A stretch of 64,000 bases of DNA, taken from the NCBI GenBank assembly GCA_965227645.1, contig OZ245773.1, positions 1,426,001 to 1,490,000 on the forward strand. The letters run 5' to 3'. The position numbers and the translations under genes were made by a program. Source of the stretch: Flavimaribacter sp024343425. Lineage in GTDB: Bacteria; Pseudomonadota; Alphaproteobacteria; Rhizobiales; Rhizobiaceae. The notes beneath the pieces were generated by a model. The model was given only the letters and a program-made list of their open reading frames with translations, made no database searches and had not been told where the DNA came from. This document shows positions 45,020 to 53,213 of this stretch, in pieces. The first letter of the stretch is position 1. Every line of letters begins with the position of its first letter.

Positions 45020-46185
45020 CACGCGCCCTCCGCATCGGCATCGTCTGGAAATCCATACTCGTTCAACTTGAATCGGACGCCTTTGAATTCGTGAAGATCC
45101 TCTGAAAAGTCGCATAAATCACGGTGTGTTAAAAACGGTTTGTCGGCGCCGCAGGCGTTCTTGAAATCCTCAAATTCACCTTCATCAAACGTCGCCGCTC
45201 TCCGTTCGCCGTTCGTGTCGAGATACCAGAGTTTGCATCCATCCAAATAAGACTCACCACACTCATCGTGACGGAATGCCTTGATATTCGTCACCATGCA
45301 TGACGGGTAACGGCTGCCTCGCGACGGAGCGTTATCGTTGCTGGCCGTCTTTTCGGTTTTTGACTCCCACCTTCTTTCCTCGAGCCAGCGCGCCAGCGCC
45401 ATACGCGGGCCGCGGGCCGTCCGCTTCCAGCTTGCCGCCTGTGCCACCATGCGCTCAAGCGTCTTTTTGTCCGGCGCGATGGCGTTAAAGACGGCACACG
45501 CCTTGACAAGGTTATCGCCCTTCTTGTCATAGGCCGCGGCGACGCGATCAAACCCGACCAGCACGCCGCACCCCGCGCCGCCCGGAGTGGCGGCCGCGGC
45601 GGTTGTGGCGATGCCTGGCGGAATAGATTCTATACCCCCACATGTAACCGGTTCAGTTGTCACCGGTTCATGTAGGTGGTTCTTAGTCGCCACCGTGGCG
45701 ACAGTTTCTGCCTCAACCGTCGCCATCAGGCGCGACGGTTTTTCGAGAACCGTCGCGTTAGAGGCGACGGTTTTTTCTGGAAAGCGTCCCTGGGCGGCCA
45801 TGTCGAGAATGTCAGGGCATACGACATATCGACTACCGCTGGCATCCTTGCTGCGAGCTTCTGCCGTATATGTGCGTATCAGCCATCCGGATTCGATCAG
45901 AGTAATTATCGATTTACCGATTGTCTGAAATGTCGGGACACGGCCAGCCGGCGCGCGTGCTCTCATCGTGTTCTCGATAAACCGCAACGAGGCCAATGCG
46001 TCGCCATAAATATTATGCTGCCAATCCGAAATGAATCTCAGTACCATTCTGTCCGTCCCATTAAGGCGCGAGTCGTGGTCCGCGTATTGAGCAATGCGAT
46101 TTTTCGCGACTGGACCATTTGGTTTTCCGATACCGTGCGTCCAGTATGCCGGCGAGGTGGCAATTTCACTCTGTGCGCCGCTCAT
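45019..46185 (-). CDS. Hypothetical protein of an integrative element, possible replication/partner protein
   Basis: 388 residues, no family recognised with certainty. The N-terminal ~125 residues (LNGTDRMVLRFISDWQHNIYGDALASLRFIENTM; FQTIGKSIITLIESGWLIRTY) look like a winged-helix DNA-binding domain as in phage replication initiators. Residues about 135-165 form a Thr/Val/Ala-rich linker (VEAETVATVATK), coded by an array of 9-bp repeats. The C-terminal part is acidic. It overlaps genes on both sides, so it works with the Top6A-like and small proteins. Confidence 0.65.
   Translation of the reverse strand: MSGAQSEIATSPAYWTHGIGKPNGPVAKNRIAQYADHDSRLNGTDRMVLRFISDWQHNIYGDALASLRFIENTMRARAPAGRVPTFQTIGKSIITLIESGWLIRTYTAEARSKDASGSRYVVCPDILDMAAQGRFPEKTVASNATVLEKPSRLMATVEAETVATVATKNHLHEPVTTEPVTCGGIESIPPGIATTAAAATPGGAGCGVLVGFDRVAAAYDKKGDNLVKACAVFNAIAPDKKTLERMVAQAASWKRTARGPRMALARWLEERRWESKTEKTASNDNAPSRGSRYPSCMVTNIKAFRHDECGESYLDGCKLWYLDTNGERRAATFDEGEFEDFKNACGADKPFLTHRDLCDFSEDLHEFKGVRFKLNEYGFPDDADAEGA
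45686..45772. repeat. Array of alternating 9-bp repeats inside the putative rep gene
   Basis: AACCGTCGC at 45715 and 45748 alternates with its complement GCGACGGTT at 45732 and 45764, spaced 17, 16 and 16 bp. A perfect 8+1+8 palindrome GTCGCCACCGTGGCGAC lies just before at 45686-45702. The arrangement is iteron-like. Confidence 0.75.
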
Positions 46186-46427
46186 CGCTGCACCGCCAAT
46201 CTCGCCAACAAGGCGTCTTTCGCAGCCTTCGTGATGGTCTCAGCCATACGCGGCGAGAATGTTGCAACATGTCCGCCTCGAGCGGATGGTGAATAGGTCT
46301 GGTACCGACCGCGATCAACGCGCACGAGTCGCAAGTTATGAAGTCGAACGTCTGGAGACATTTCGGTATCGAAGTCGGCAACAGCTGAACTGCCCGACTT
46401 GCGCGAGCGAATTCTTAGAATCCTCAA
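46182..46427 (-). CDS. Small hypothetical protein
   Basis: 81 residues starting with TTG at 46427, five bases after GGAGG; it ends by ATGA overlap with the next gene. The C-terminus FSPRMAETITKAAKDALLARL is a basic amphipathic helix; the N-terminus is Arg-rich. Function unknown. The tight spacing in the xis-rep-Top6A operon is the main support that it is real. Confidence 0.5.
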   Translation of the reverse strand: MRILRIRSRKSGSSAVADFDTEMSPDVRLHNLRLVRVDRGRYQTYSPSARGGHVATFSPRMAETITKAAKDALLARLAVQR

Positions 46428-46486
46428 GGGCTCCTCCCATTATGTTGATGGATGGCGCCGCACGAAGGCGACGCCGGTGTGCAGTG

Positions 46487-46708
46487 CTAAGCGGCGCGGG
46501 CGGAATGTGACGAATTATCGTTCGCGAAGTCGTAGACAGCGGTGCGGGTACATTGCCTTTTAAATTCGTCCAGATGCTCGTCGGTATAAATGACGCCTCC
46601 ACCGATTTTCAGGTATTTTGGGCCTGTTCCATTCATCCGACTTTTATTGAGCCAGCTCACCGACTTTCCAATTTTTGGTGCGGCCTCTCTCGTAGTGTAG
46701 TTCCCCAT
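46487..46708 (-). CDS. AlpA/Xis-like helix-turn-helix protein
   Basis: 73 residues from the ATG at 46708 (AGGGA eight bases upstream). NYTTREAAPKIGKSVSWLNKSRMNGTGPKYLKIGGGVIYTDEHLDEFKRQ is a MerR-like excisionase/DNA-binding fold typical of integrative elements. It is the first gene of the operon and probably directs excision with the neighbouring integrase or regulates the element. Confidence 0.8.
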   Translation of the reverse strand: MGNYTTREAAPKIGKSVSWLNKSRMNGTGPKYLKIGGGVIYTDEHLDEFKRQCTRTAVYDFANDNSSHSARAA

Positions 46709-46753
46709 ATAGAATTCCCTTGACAATTGCAGATTTTTGTGAAGTAGATTCCC

Positions 46754-46783
46754 ATATTAGTAGAATTTTTCCAAAAAAGACAA
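46754..46783 (-). promoter_or_regulatory. Candidate promoter for the xis operon
   Basis: On the minus strand TTGTCT (46778-46783) and TAATAT (46754-46759) are separated by 18 bp, about 45 bp before the AlpA-like start. The region is A/T-rich, unlike the flanking genes. Confidence 0.35.
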
Positions 46784-46800
46784 GTTTGTTCTTCTAATGT

Positions 46801-47877
46801 TCACGTGCGGCAGACAGTCTTTAGCCATTTCCAGTCATCGTACTTGTCACCTGTTTGCCTTAGGTGTGAGTATCTTTGGAGCGACGCCCAAGAGCGGTGG
46901 CCCGAGACCGCGGCAGCCTGCGGAATCGTTTTTCCCATTTCGAACAATCGTGAAACGCCTTCATGGCGAAGATCATGGAATCGCAGATCCTCGATGCCGA
47001 GAACTTTGCAGGCTCTCGTAAAAATGTTGCTGACGGTCCTTGAGTTGTACGGAAAGATGAATTTGCCGGTGCGTGGCATGGATTGAATCACCCGCATTGC
47101 CTCGCGTGGTAACTCGCACCAAACATCATTTCCTTTTTTCTGTCCGGGATGTTTCATATCCCTGACGAGAATCCGTCCGTGTTCCTCGTCGAGGTCATCC
47201 CATTCAAGCCGCGTGATCTCCTCCTGTCGTCGCGTCGAGAACAGGGCAAACACTATAACTTTCGCATAGGGCGTAGAACGTGGCGAATGTTGCCGGCGCT
47301 CTATAAAGAACGTCAGTAGGTAGTCCAATTCCTCGAGGGTGGGGCGCCTCTCACGCTTTGACGACTTGGCTGTTTTTTCATGACGTGCAAGCACTGCCTG
47401 CGCTGCCTGCATCTCTGCGTAGTCGAGTGGTACTCCCCATGCTGCTTTGGCGTCGCGGAATATGGCGGCAAGGTGCGAAATATAGTTTCCGGCGGTCTGC
47501 GGTTTACGGTTGCCCTCCAGAAGCTCATCCGCAAACGCAACTATGTCCGCGCTCTTGATACTGGCGCTATCCATGGCGGCTATCTTGTATTTTTTGATGC
47601 TATTCAGAACCTGCGCCTTGGTTCTCCCAATCGATGTTTTCTCAGAGATGTATCGATCGATAGCATCAGCCAGTGTTGTAGACGGCCGGTTTAATTCATC
47701 AATAACGCCAGGTTTATCGAGTTCCTTTTCTCGCCATGCAGCCCATGCTGCTGCCTCTCGTCGCTTATTAAAAGTTTTCGCCTCACGCCACACTATCGCG
47801 CCGTTGCGTTTTTTAACGATTTGGGCTGTATGGCCCGTGCTGCCGTCTTTACGTTTCCGTGATACGATGGTTCCCAT
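46801..47877 (-). CDS. Tyrosine-type recombinase/integrase
   Basis: 358 residues from the ATG at 47877; the longer frame upstream runs into dusA and has a Cys/Phe-rich improbable sequence. The N-terminal arm-binding and SAM-like core-binding domains are followed by the catalytic domain with Arg in FSTRRQEEITRLEW, HDLRHEG (His-x-x-Arg), SGHRSW and the nucleophile in LQRYSHL near the C-terminus. The gene points away from dusA, the usual arrangement in dusA-integrated islands. Confidence 0.93.
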   Translation of the reverse strand: MGTIVSRKRKDGSTGHTAQIVKKRNGAIVWREAKTFNKRREAAAWAAWREKELDKPGVIDELNRPSTTLADAIDRYISEKTSIGRTKAQVLNSIKKYKIAAMDSASIKSADIVAFADELLEGNRKPQTAGNYISHLAAIFRDAKAAWGVPLDYAEMQAAQAVLARHEKTAKSSKRERRPTLEELDYLLTFFIERRQHSPRSTPYAKVIVFALFSTRRQEEITRLEWDDLDEEHGRILVRDMKHPGQKKGNDVWCELPREAMRVIQSMPRTGKFIFPYNSRTVSNIFTRACKVLGIEDLRFHDLRHEGVSRLFEMGKTIPQAAAVSGHRSWASLQRYSHLRQTGDKYDDWKWLKTVCRT

Positions 47878-47986
47878 AGTACGACATCCTCGCTCGAAAG
47901 TACGACAATGTAGTACTGCATATTGAAAAAAGGTACAACAATGGGGAAACACGTGACAAAACAGAAAAGACAAAAATACGCATAGC

Positions 47987-49000
47987 ATGTTGAATTTATA
48001 CGAAAAAGCCCAGAAATCCGGCCTTTCTGTCTTCGCCATCGCGCCCATGATGGATTGGACGGACAGGCATTGTCGTTTTCTGCATCGGCAAATGACCCGG
48101 CATGCGCTTCTCTACACCGAGATGGTGACCGCCGACGCGGTGATCCATGGCGACCGCGAGCGACTGATCGGCTATGACCCGGCCGAGCATCCGGTCGCCC
48201 TGCAGCTTGGCGGTTCGGAGCCTTCAAGGATGGCCGAGGCGGCGCGCATCGCCGCCGACATGGGCTATGACGAGATCAACATGAATGTCGGCTGTCCGTC
48301 CGACAGGGTGCAATCCGGCCGTTTCGGCGCCTGCCTGATGCAGGAGCCAGACCTCGTGGCGGAATGCGTGGCGGCGATGAAACAGGCCATCTCGGCGCCC
48401 GTCACCGTCAAATGCCGTCTTGGCGTGGATGACCAGGACATCGAAACCGCTCTCGACGCGATGGCCGACGCCACGTTCGCGGCCGGCAGCGACGCGCTGT
48501 GGGTGCATGCGCGCAAAGCCTGGCTTGAGGGGCTAAGTCCGAAGGAAAACCGCGATATTCCGCCGCTCGATTACGATCGGGTGTTTCGTTTGAAGCAGCG
48601 ATTGCCGAGTCGATTCATAGGGATCAACGGCGGCATTGAGACTCTGAATCAGGCGTTGAAGCTCTTGGCCGACACCGATGGCGTCATGCTTGGCCGCGCC
48701 GCCTATCACAATGCCAGCCTTCTGGTTGATGTCGATCGGCGGGTTTTCGGCGATGGCTCTCCGCCCGTCGACTGGACGACGGTCCGTGACGCCATGATGG
48801 AGCACGCCGCCCGGCATATCGCCGGCGGTGGGCGGATGGTTCACATCAGCCGCCACATGGTGGGTCTGTTCCACGGCATGCCGGGCGCGAAGCGCTATCG
48901 TCAGATCCTGTCGGTGAAGGGTCCCGCCGCCAACGCCGGTCCGGAAGTGATCGCCGAGGCTTTCGACGCTGTTCGCTTTGGCGAGCAGCTTGTCGCCTGA
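47987..49000 (+). CDS. dusA: tRNA dihydrouridine(20/20a) synthase DusA
   Basis: 337-residue FMN enzyme reducing U20/U20a in the tRNA D-loop. FAIAPMMDWTDRHCR opens the barrel; NVGCPSDRVQSGRFGACLM contains the catalytic Cys103. The first ~14 residues (MLNLYEKAQKSGLS) are probably supplied by the integrated element, because such elements insert just upstream of the APMMDWTD codons and rebuild the 5' end. Its stop directly abuts the end of the convergent ngs gene. Confidence 0.95.
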   Translation: MLNLYEKAQKSGLSVFAIAPMMDWTDRHCRFLHRQMTRHALLYTEMVTADAVIHGDRERLIGYDPAEHPVALQLGGSEPSRMAEAARIAADMGYDEINMNVGCPSDRVQSGRFGACLMQEPDLVAECVAAMKQAISAPVTVKCRLGVDDQDIETALDAMADATFAAGSDALWVHARKAWLEGLSPKENRDIPPLDYDRVFRLKQRLPSRFIGINGGIETLNQALKLLADTDGVMLGRAAYHNASLLVDVDRRVFGDGSPPVDWTTVRDAMMEHAARHIAGGGRMVHISRHMVGLFHGMPGAKRYRQILSVKGPAANAGPEVIAEAFDAVRFGEQLVA

Positions 49001-50809
49001 CTATTCTTCGGTTTCGTCGTCCGGTCTGCGTTTTTTATCGGCGGCTGAAAACGGGAACATCAGGTCGACATAGCGCTCGGCCGTTGGCTGCGGTTCGTGA
49101 TTGGCGAGCCCCGGCCTTTCATTGGCCTCTATGAAGACGTAGTCGGGTTCGCGCGGGCTGCGCACCATCAGGTCGATGCCGGTCACCGGAATCTGGATCG
49201 CGCGCGCGGCGGCGACGGCCGCTTCGATCAGGGCGGGGTGGGTCTCGGCGGTGACGTCCTCGATCGTGCCGCCGGTGTGCAGGTTGGCGGTCTTGCGGAC
49301 CAGGATCTCGCGTCCCTGGTCCGGAACGTCCTCCCAGCCCAGACCGGCGTTGGCAAGGCAGCGTTCGGTCTCCGCGTCTATCGGGATGGTGCTTTCGCCG
49401 CCGGTCGCGCTCGCCCGCCTGCGGCTTTGGACCTCGATGAGCTTCCGTACGTCGCTCACGCCGTCGCCAACGATGCGGGCCGGTTTTCGGATTGCTGCGG
49501 CGACAACCTTGTAGTCTATGACGACCAGCCTGAGGTCGCTTCCTTCAAAACATTGCTCGATGACAATGTCCGGGCAGAGGGATCTCGCATATTCGACGGC
49601 GGCCTCCATCTCCTCCGCGTCAGTAAGACCCACAGCAACGCCCATGCCCTGTTCGCCGCGCGCGGGCTTGACCACCACGCTGCCATGCGCCGCCAGGAAT
49701 TCAGCCCGCGCATTGGCGTTGTCGTCAGTCATTTGCGCCGGCACCTTGACGCCGGCCTTCTCCACAACCCGTCGGGTCACCCGCTTGTCGTCGCAGATCG
49801 ACATGGCGACGGCCGTCGTCAGTTCGCTCAGGGCCTCGCGGCACAGGATCGAGCGGCCTCCGTGTGAAAGCCGGAAAAAGCCGCCCTCTGCGTCGACGAT
49901 TTCGACCGCAATGCCGCGGCGGCGCGCTTCGTTGACCACGATTTTCGCATAGGGATTGAGATCCGCGTCTGGCTGTTGGCCGACGAACAGCTTTTCGTTG
50001 ATCGGGTTCTTGCGCTTGACCGCGAACACCGGCACCCGGCGAAACCCGAGTTTTTCGTAAAGACCGATGGCCGGCGTGTTGTCGTGCAGAACCGACAGAT
50101 CCATATAGGCCGCCTCGCGCGCCTGAAAATGTTCAGCCAGGCGCCGCACCAGCGACTCGCCAATGCCGGCGTAGGGCGCTTTCGGCGACACGGCCAGACA
50201 CCAGAGCGACGAGCCGCGCTCGGGATCGTTGAAGGCGCGGGTGTGATCGACGCCCATGACCGAGCCGATGATCGCGCCGGATTCTGTATCCTCGGCCACC
50301 AGGACCGTCAGTTTTCGCGCGTCGCGATGTTCCCAGAAAAAGTCCAGCGGCACCTGGACCATGCCAAGTTCGGAATAGATGACGTTCACCGCCTCCGCGT
50401 CGCTCACCGTTGTCAGGCGACGTATGAAAAATGCGTGTTTCCTGCGGCGGGCAGGGCGGTAGCTGGTCAGGTCGAGGCGGTAGGTGAGGGATGGGTCGAG
50501 AAACAGCTCCTGCGGCGCAAGCGCCACGGCGACTTGCGGTTCCTGGACATAGAAGGCGATATCGCGCCGGTCTGGACGCTCGCGGCGAAGGGCCGCGGTT
50601 ATCGATTCTGTGTCGAGGAACGTGTTGGCGAAGATCAGCCTTCCCCAGCCGCAATCAACGATCGATTGCGGCGTGCGTTGGGACGAGCCCGCGCTCTGCG
50701 GACGCAAATTCGCTTCCCGCATGCGTTTGAGACGATGGTCCGTGGCGCCGCGCGGGCGGGGCTTTTCCCTGGCAGTCACTGTGCTCAGATTCCTTGTTCC
50801 TGAAGCCAC
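49001..50809 (-). CDS. ngs: N-acetylglutaminylglutamine synthetase (GNAT + ATP-grasp)
   Basis: 602 residues from GTG 50809 (592 from GTG 50779). The GNAT domain at about 110-270 has the acetyl-CoA loop AVSPKAPYAGIGESLVRRL and LYEKLGFRRVPVF; the ATP-grasp domain at about 320-590 has VVKPARGEQGMGVAVG, EQCFEGSDLRLVVIDYKV and VFIEANERPGL. This fusion is specific to the NAGGN osmoprotectant pathway (also named ngg; family TIGR03103): it acetylates and joins two glutamines. It overlaps asnO by about 25 bases. Confidence 0.93.
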   Translation of the reverse strand: MASGTRNLSTVTAREKPRPRGATDHRLKRMREANLRPQSAGSSQRTPQSIVDCGWGRLIFANTFLDTESITAALRRERPDRRDIAFYVQEPQVAVALAPQELFLDPSLTYRLDLTSYRPARRRKHAFFIRRLTTVSDAEAVNVIYSELGMVQVPLDFFWEHRDARKLTVLVAEDTESGAIIGSVMGVDHTRAFNDPERGSSLWCLAVSPKAPYAGIGESLVRRLAEHFQAREAAYMDLSVLHDNTPAIGLYEKLGFRRVPVFAVKRKNPINEKLFVGQQPDADLNPYAKIVVNEARRRGIAVEIVDAEGGFFRLSHGGRSILCREALSELTTAVAMSICDDKRVTRRVVEKAGVKVPAQMTDDNANARAEFLAAHGSVVVKPARGEQGMGVAVGLTDAEEMEAAVEYARSLCPDIVIEQCFEGSDLRLVVIDYKVVAAAIRKPARIVGDGVSDVRKLIEVQSRRRASATGGESTIPIDAETERCLANAGLGWEDVPDQGREILVRKTANLHTGGTIEDVTAETHPALIEAAVAAARAIQIPVTGIDLMVRSPREPDYVFIEANERPGLANHEPQPTAERYVDLMFPFSAADKKRRPDDETEE

Positions 50810-52560
50810 ATCTCAAGCAGCGATACCTGCCAGAGTTCGGACCCTCTCAAAGGCGTGATGTGCTCGGCCGGGGCGTCGAACAGGGCTTCGAGATAGTCCT
50901 GCCGGAAGAGGCCGCGGTCCCGCGCGCACTGTGAGCCGAGCGCGTCTCGCACCATGTCGAGATACGGGCCGTCAATATATTTGAGCGCCGGCACCGGAAA
51001 ATAACCTTTCGGCCGGTCGATGACTTCGCTCGGGATGATCCTGCGCGCGACATCCTTGAGGATGCCTTTGCCACCCTGCGCCAGCTTGAGCCCGGACGGC
51101 GCCCGGTTGGCCAGTTCGACCAGCTCGTGATCAAGGAAGGGAACGCGTGCTTCCAGCCCCCAGGACATGGTCATGTTGTCGACCCGCTTGACCGGGTCGT
51201 CGACCAGCATGACGTTCGTGTCGAGACGCAGGGCCTTGTCGACAGGATCGTCGGCGCCCGGGCGGGCGAAATGTTCCCGGACGAACGCGATGCATTCATC
51301 CGTATCGGCCATATAATCCTGCGAGAGATGCTCGCCGAGCTTCTGATGGCTGCGGTCAAAGAACGCTGCGGCGTAGTCGCTTACAGGATCGTTGGAGTTG
51401 GCGAGCGGCGGATACCAGTGATAACCCGCGAATACCTCGTCGGCGCCCTGGCCGGACTGGACCACCTTGATTGTCTTGGCGACCTCGCGGCTCAAAAGGA
51501 AAAATCCGACATTGTCGTAGGACACCATCGGCTCCGACATCGCCCGGATCGTCGCCGGCAGGTTGGCGCGCATTTCCTCCGAAGGGATGAAGATCTTGTG
51601 GTGGTTGGTGTCGTAGTGGTGGGCGATCAGGTCTGAATATTTAAATTCGTCACCCTTTTCGCCATGCGCTTCCTCGAAGCCGATGGAATAGGTCGCCAGG
51701 TGCTCCTGGCCCTGTTCGGCGAGCAGGCCGACAATCAGCGAACTGTCGACGCCGCCCGACAGCAGCACGCCGACCGGCACGTCCGCCACCATGCGGCGAC
51801 GAACGGCGGTGCGCAGCGCCTCAAGCAGCATGTCGGTCCATTCTTCCGGATCGCGGCGCACGTCTTCCGCCGAGCGCGTATAGTCCGGCTTCCAGTACAC
51901 CGTGTCCTTGGAGGTCCCGTCAGGCTCGATGACGCGTATGGTCGCCGGCGGCAATTTGCGCACGCCGGCCAGGATTGTCCTTGGCGCCGGAACCACTGCG
52001 TGCCAGCTCATGTAGTGCTGCAGGGCGATCCGGTCGATGGACGTGTCGAGGCCGCCGCTTTTCACAAGCGCGGGCAGGGTGGAGGCAAAACGCAGCGCGC
52101 CCCGGGTTTCGGCCAAGTACAGCGGCTTGATGCCGAAGCGGTCGCGCACCAGGATGACCCTGTCGGTTTCGCGCTCGTGGATTGCGAAGGCGAACATGCC
52201 CTGCAGCCTGCCGACGGCCTCGGGCCCCCATTCGGCCCAGGCCTTGAGGATAACTTCCGTATCTCCGGTGGAAGCGAATCTGTGTCCCCTGCTTTCCAGT
52301 TCGGCCTTCAGCTCCGGATAATTGTAGATGCAGCCATTGAAGGCGATCGCATAGCCGAGATGGGTGTCGACGAAGGGCTGGGCGGCGGCTTCCGACAGGT
52401 CGATGATCTTGAGGCGTCTATGGCCGAATCCGACGCGGCCGCGCACCATGACGCCGGCGCCGTCCGGTCCGCGCGGAGCCATGGCGTTGGCCATGGTTTC
52501 AATGCGCGACGCGGACGCCATTTGTCCGTCGAAGGTGATTTCGCCACAAATTCCACACAT
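50785..52560 (-). CDS. asnO: N-acetylglutaminylglutamine amidotransferase AsnO
   Basis: 591-residue asparagine-synthase-like enzyme (family TIGR03104). The class II glutaminase domain has Cys2 (MCGICGE) and NGCIYNY; the synthetase domain has LSGGVDSS at 267-274. It amidates the C-terminus of N-acetylglutaminylglutamine to give NAGGN, a compatible solute accumulated under osmotic stress. First gene of the two-gene operon; divergent from a MarR gene across an 81-bp region that contains a long inverted repeat. Confidence 0.94.
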   Translation of the reverse strand: MCGICGEITFDGQMASASRIETMANAMAPRGPDGAGVMVRGRVGFGHRRLKIIDLSEAAAQPFVDTHLGYAIAFNGCIYNYPELKAELESRGHRFASTGDTEVILKAWAEWGPEAVGRLQGMFAFAIHERETDRVILVRDRFGIKPLYLAETRGALRFASTLPALVKSGGLDTSIDRIALQHYMSWHAVVPAPRTILAGVRKLPPATIRVIEPDGTSKDTVYWKPDYTRSAEDVRRDPEEWTDMLLEALRTAVRRRMVADVPVGVLLSGGVDSSLIVGLLAEQGQEHLATYSIGFEEAHGEKGDEFKYSDLIAHHYDTNHHKIFIPSEEMRANLPATIRAMSEPMVSYDNVGFFLLSREVAKTIKVVQSGQGADEVFAGYHWYPPLANSNDPVSDYAAAFFDRSHQKLGEHLSQDYMADTDECIAFVREHFARPGADDPVDKALRLDTNVMLVDDPVKRVDNMTMSWGLEARVPFLDHELVELANRAPSGLKLAQGGKGILKDVARRIIPSEVIDRPKGYFPVPALKYIDGPYLDMVRDALGSQCARDRGLFRQDYLEALFDAPAEHITPLRGSELWQVSLLEMWLQEQGI

Positions 52561-52613
52561 ATGGTTCTGTTGTCCTTTGTTTTCTTTTCGTTTGACGGCA
52601 AATGATTATAACA

Positions 52614-52638
52614 CTAATGGTTTTTGTTCAACCAATAG
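52614..52638. promoter_or_regulatory. Inverted repeat between asnO and marR (MarR operator candidate)
   Basis: CTAATGGTT - 7 bases - AACCAATAG, 8 of 9 positions complementary, placed just upstream of the MarR start and in the promoter region of asnO. The spacing and the AACC..GGTT arms fit MarR-type dyads; binding inferred. Confidence 0.55.
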
Positions 52639-52641
52639 GTC

Positions 52642-53178
52642 ATGAGAATGCCGGCCGATGAATTGAAATCGCTGCAAAAGGCCTTGCGCCGGATCATCCG
52701 GGCGCAGGATGTCCACTCCCGCAGAATTGATCGAACGGTCGGTCTTACCCTGCCGCAGCTCGTTGTCTTGCAATGCGTCCGTGATCTCGGGGAGGTGACG
52801 AGCCGGGCGATCTCCAAGGAGGCCAGTCTCAGTCCGCCGACAGTGGTTGGCATACTCGACAAGCTCGAACTCAAGGGGATGATCGAACGATACAGGTCCG
52901 AGAGCGACCGACGTATCGTCCACACGATCCTCACCGAACAGGGCAGGTTTGCCCTCGATCATGCGCCGTCTCCGATTGGGGTTTCGTTCGATCATGCTTT
53001 CCTGACATTTCCGGCGGGACGCAGAAGCGAAATCGTGAAGAGTTTCGAAACCGTGGCCGAGCTTTGTGAAGCAAGTGTGGCCGAAATGCACGATCAAACC
53101 AATATTCAACAAGATGGCGGCGACATTGCCAGAGTCGCAATCCAGCCGCTGAACCGGCTGAGATCCGACAGGCATTGA
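52642..53178 (+). CDS. MarR family transcriptional regulator
   Basis: 178 residues. Winged HTH: LTLPQLVVLQCVRDLGEVTSRAISKEASLSPPTVVGILDKLELKGMIERYRSESDRRIV. MarR proteins of this type commonly accompany NAGGN genes. Divergent from asnO, so probably controls the osmolyte genes and itself. An ATG two codons further on (52648) is an alternative start. Confidence 0.9.
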   Translation: MRMPADELKSLQKALRRIIRAQDVHSRRIDRTVGLTLPQLVVLQCVRDLGEVTSRAISKEASLSPPTVVGILDKLELKGMIERYRSESDRRIVHTILTEQGRFALDHAPSPIGVSFDHAFLTFPAGRRSEIVKSFETVAELCEASVAEMHDQTNIQQDGGDIARVAIQPLNRLRSDRH

Positions 53179-53213
53179 TAACGCGGATCTCTGCAAAAGG
53201 TTCCGCGAATTCG

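Noticed and set aside
45686..45772. CRISPR-like interpretation of the repeat array
   Set aside because: Units are 9 bp, alternate in orientation and lie within a coding frame; spacers are only 7-8 bp.
47878..48048. N-terminal extension of the integrase into dusA
   Set aside because: The extra 57 residues are Cys/Phe-rich and antisense to dusA; the internal ATG at 47877 gives the normal integrase start.
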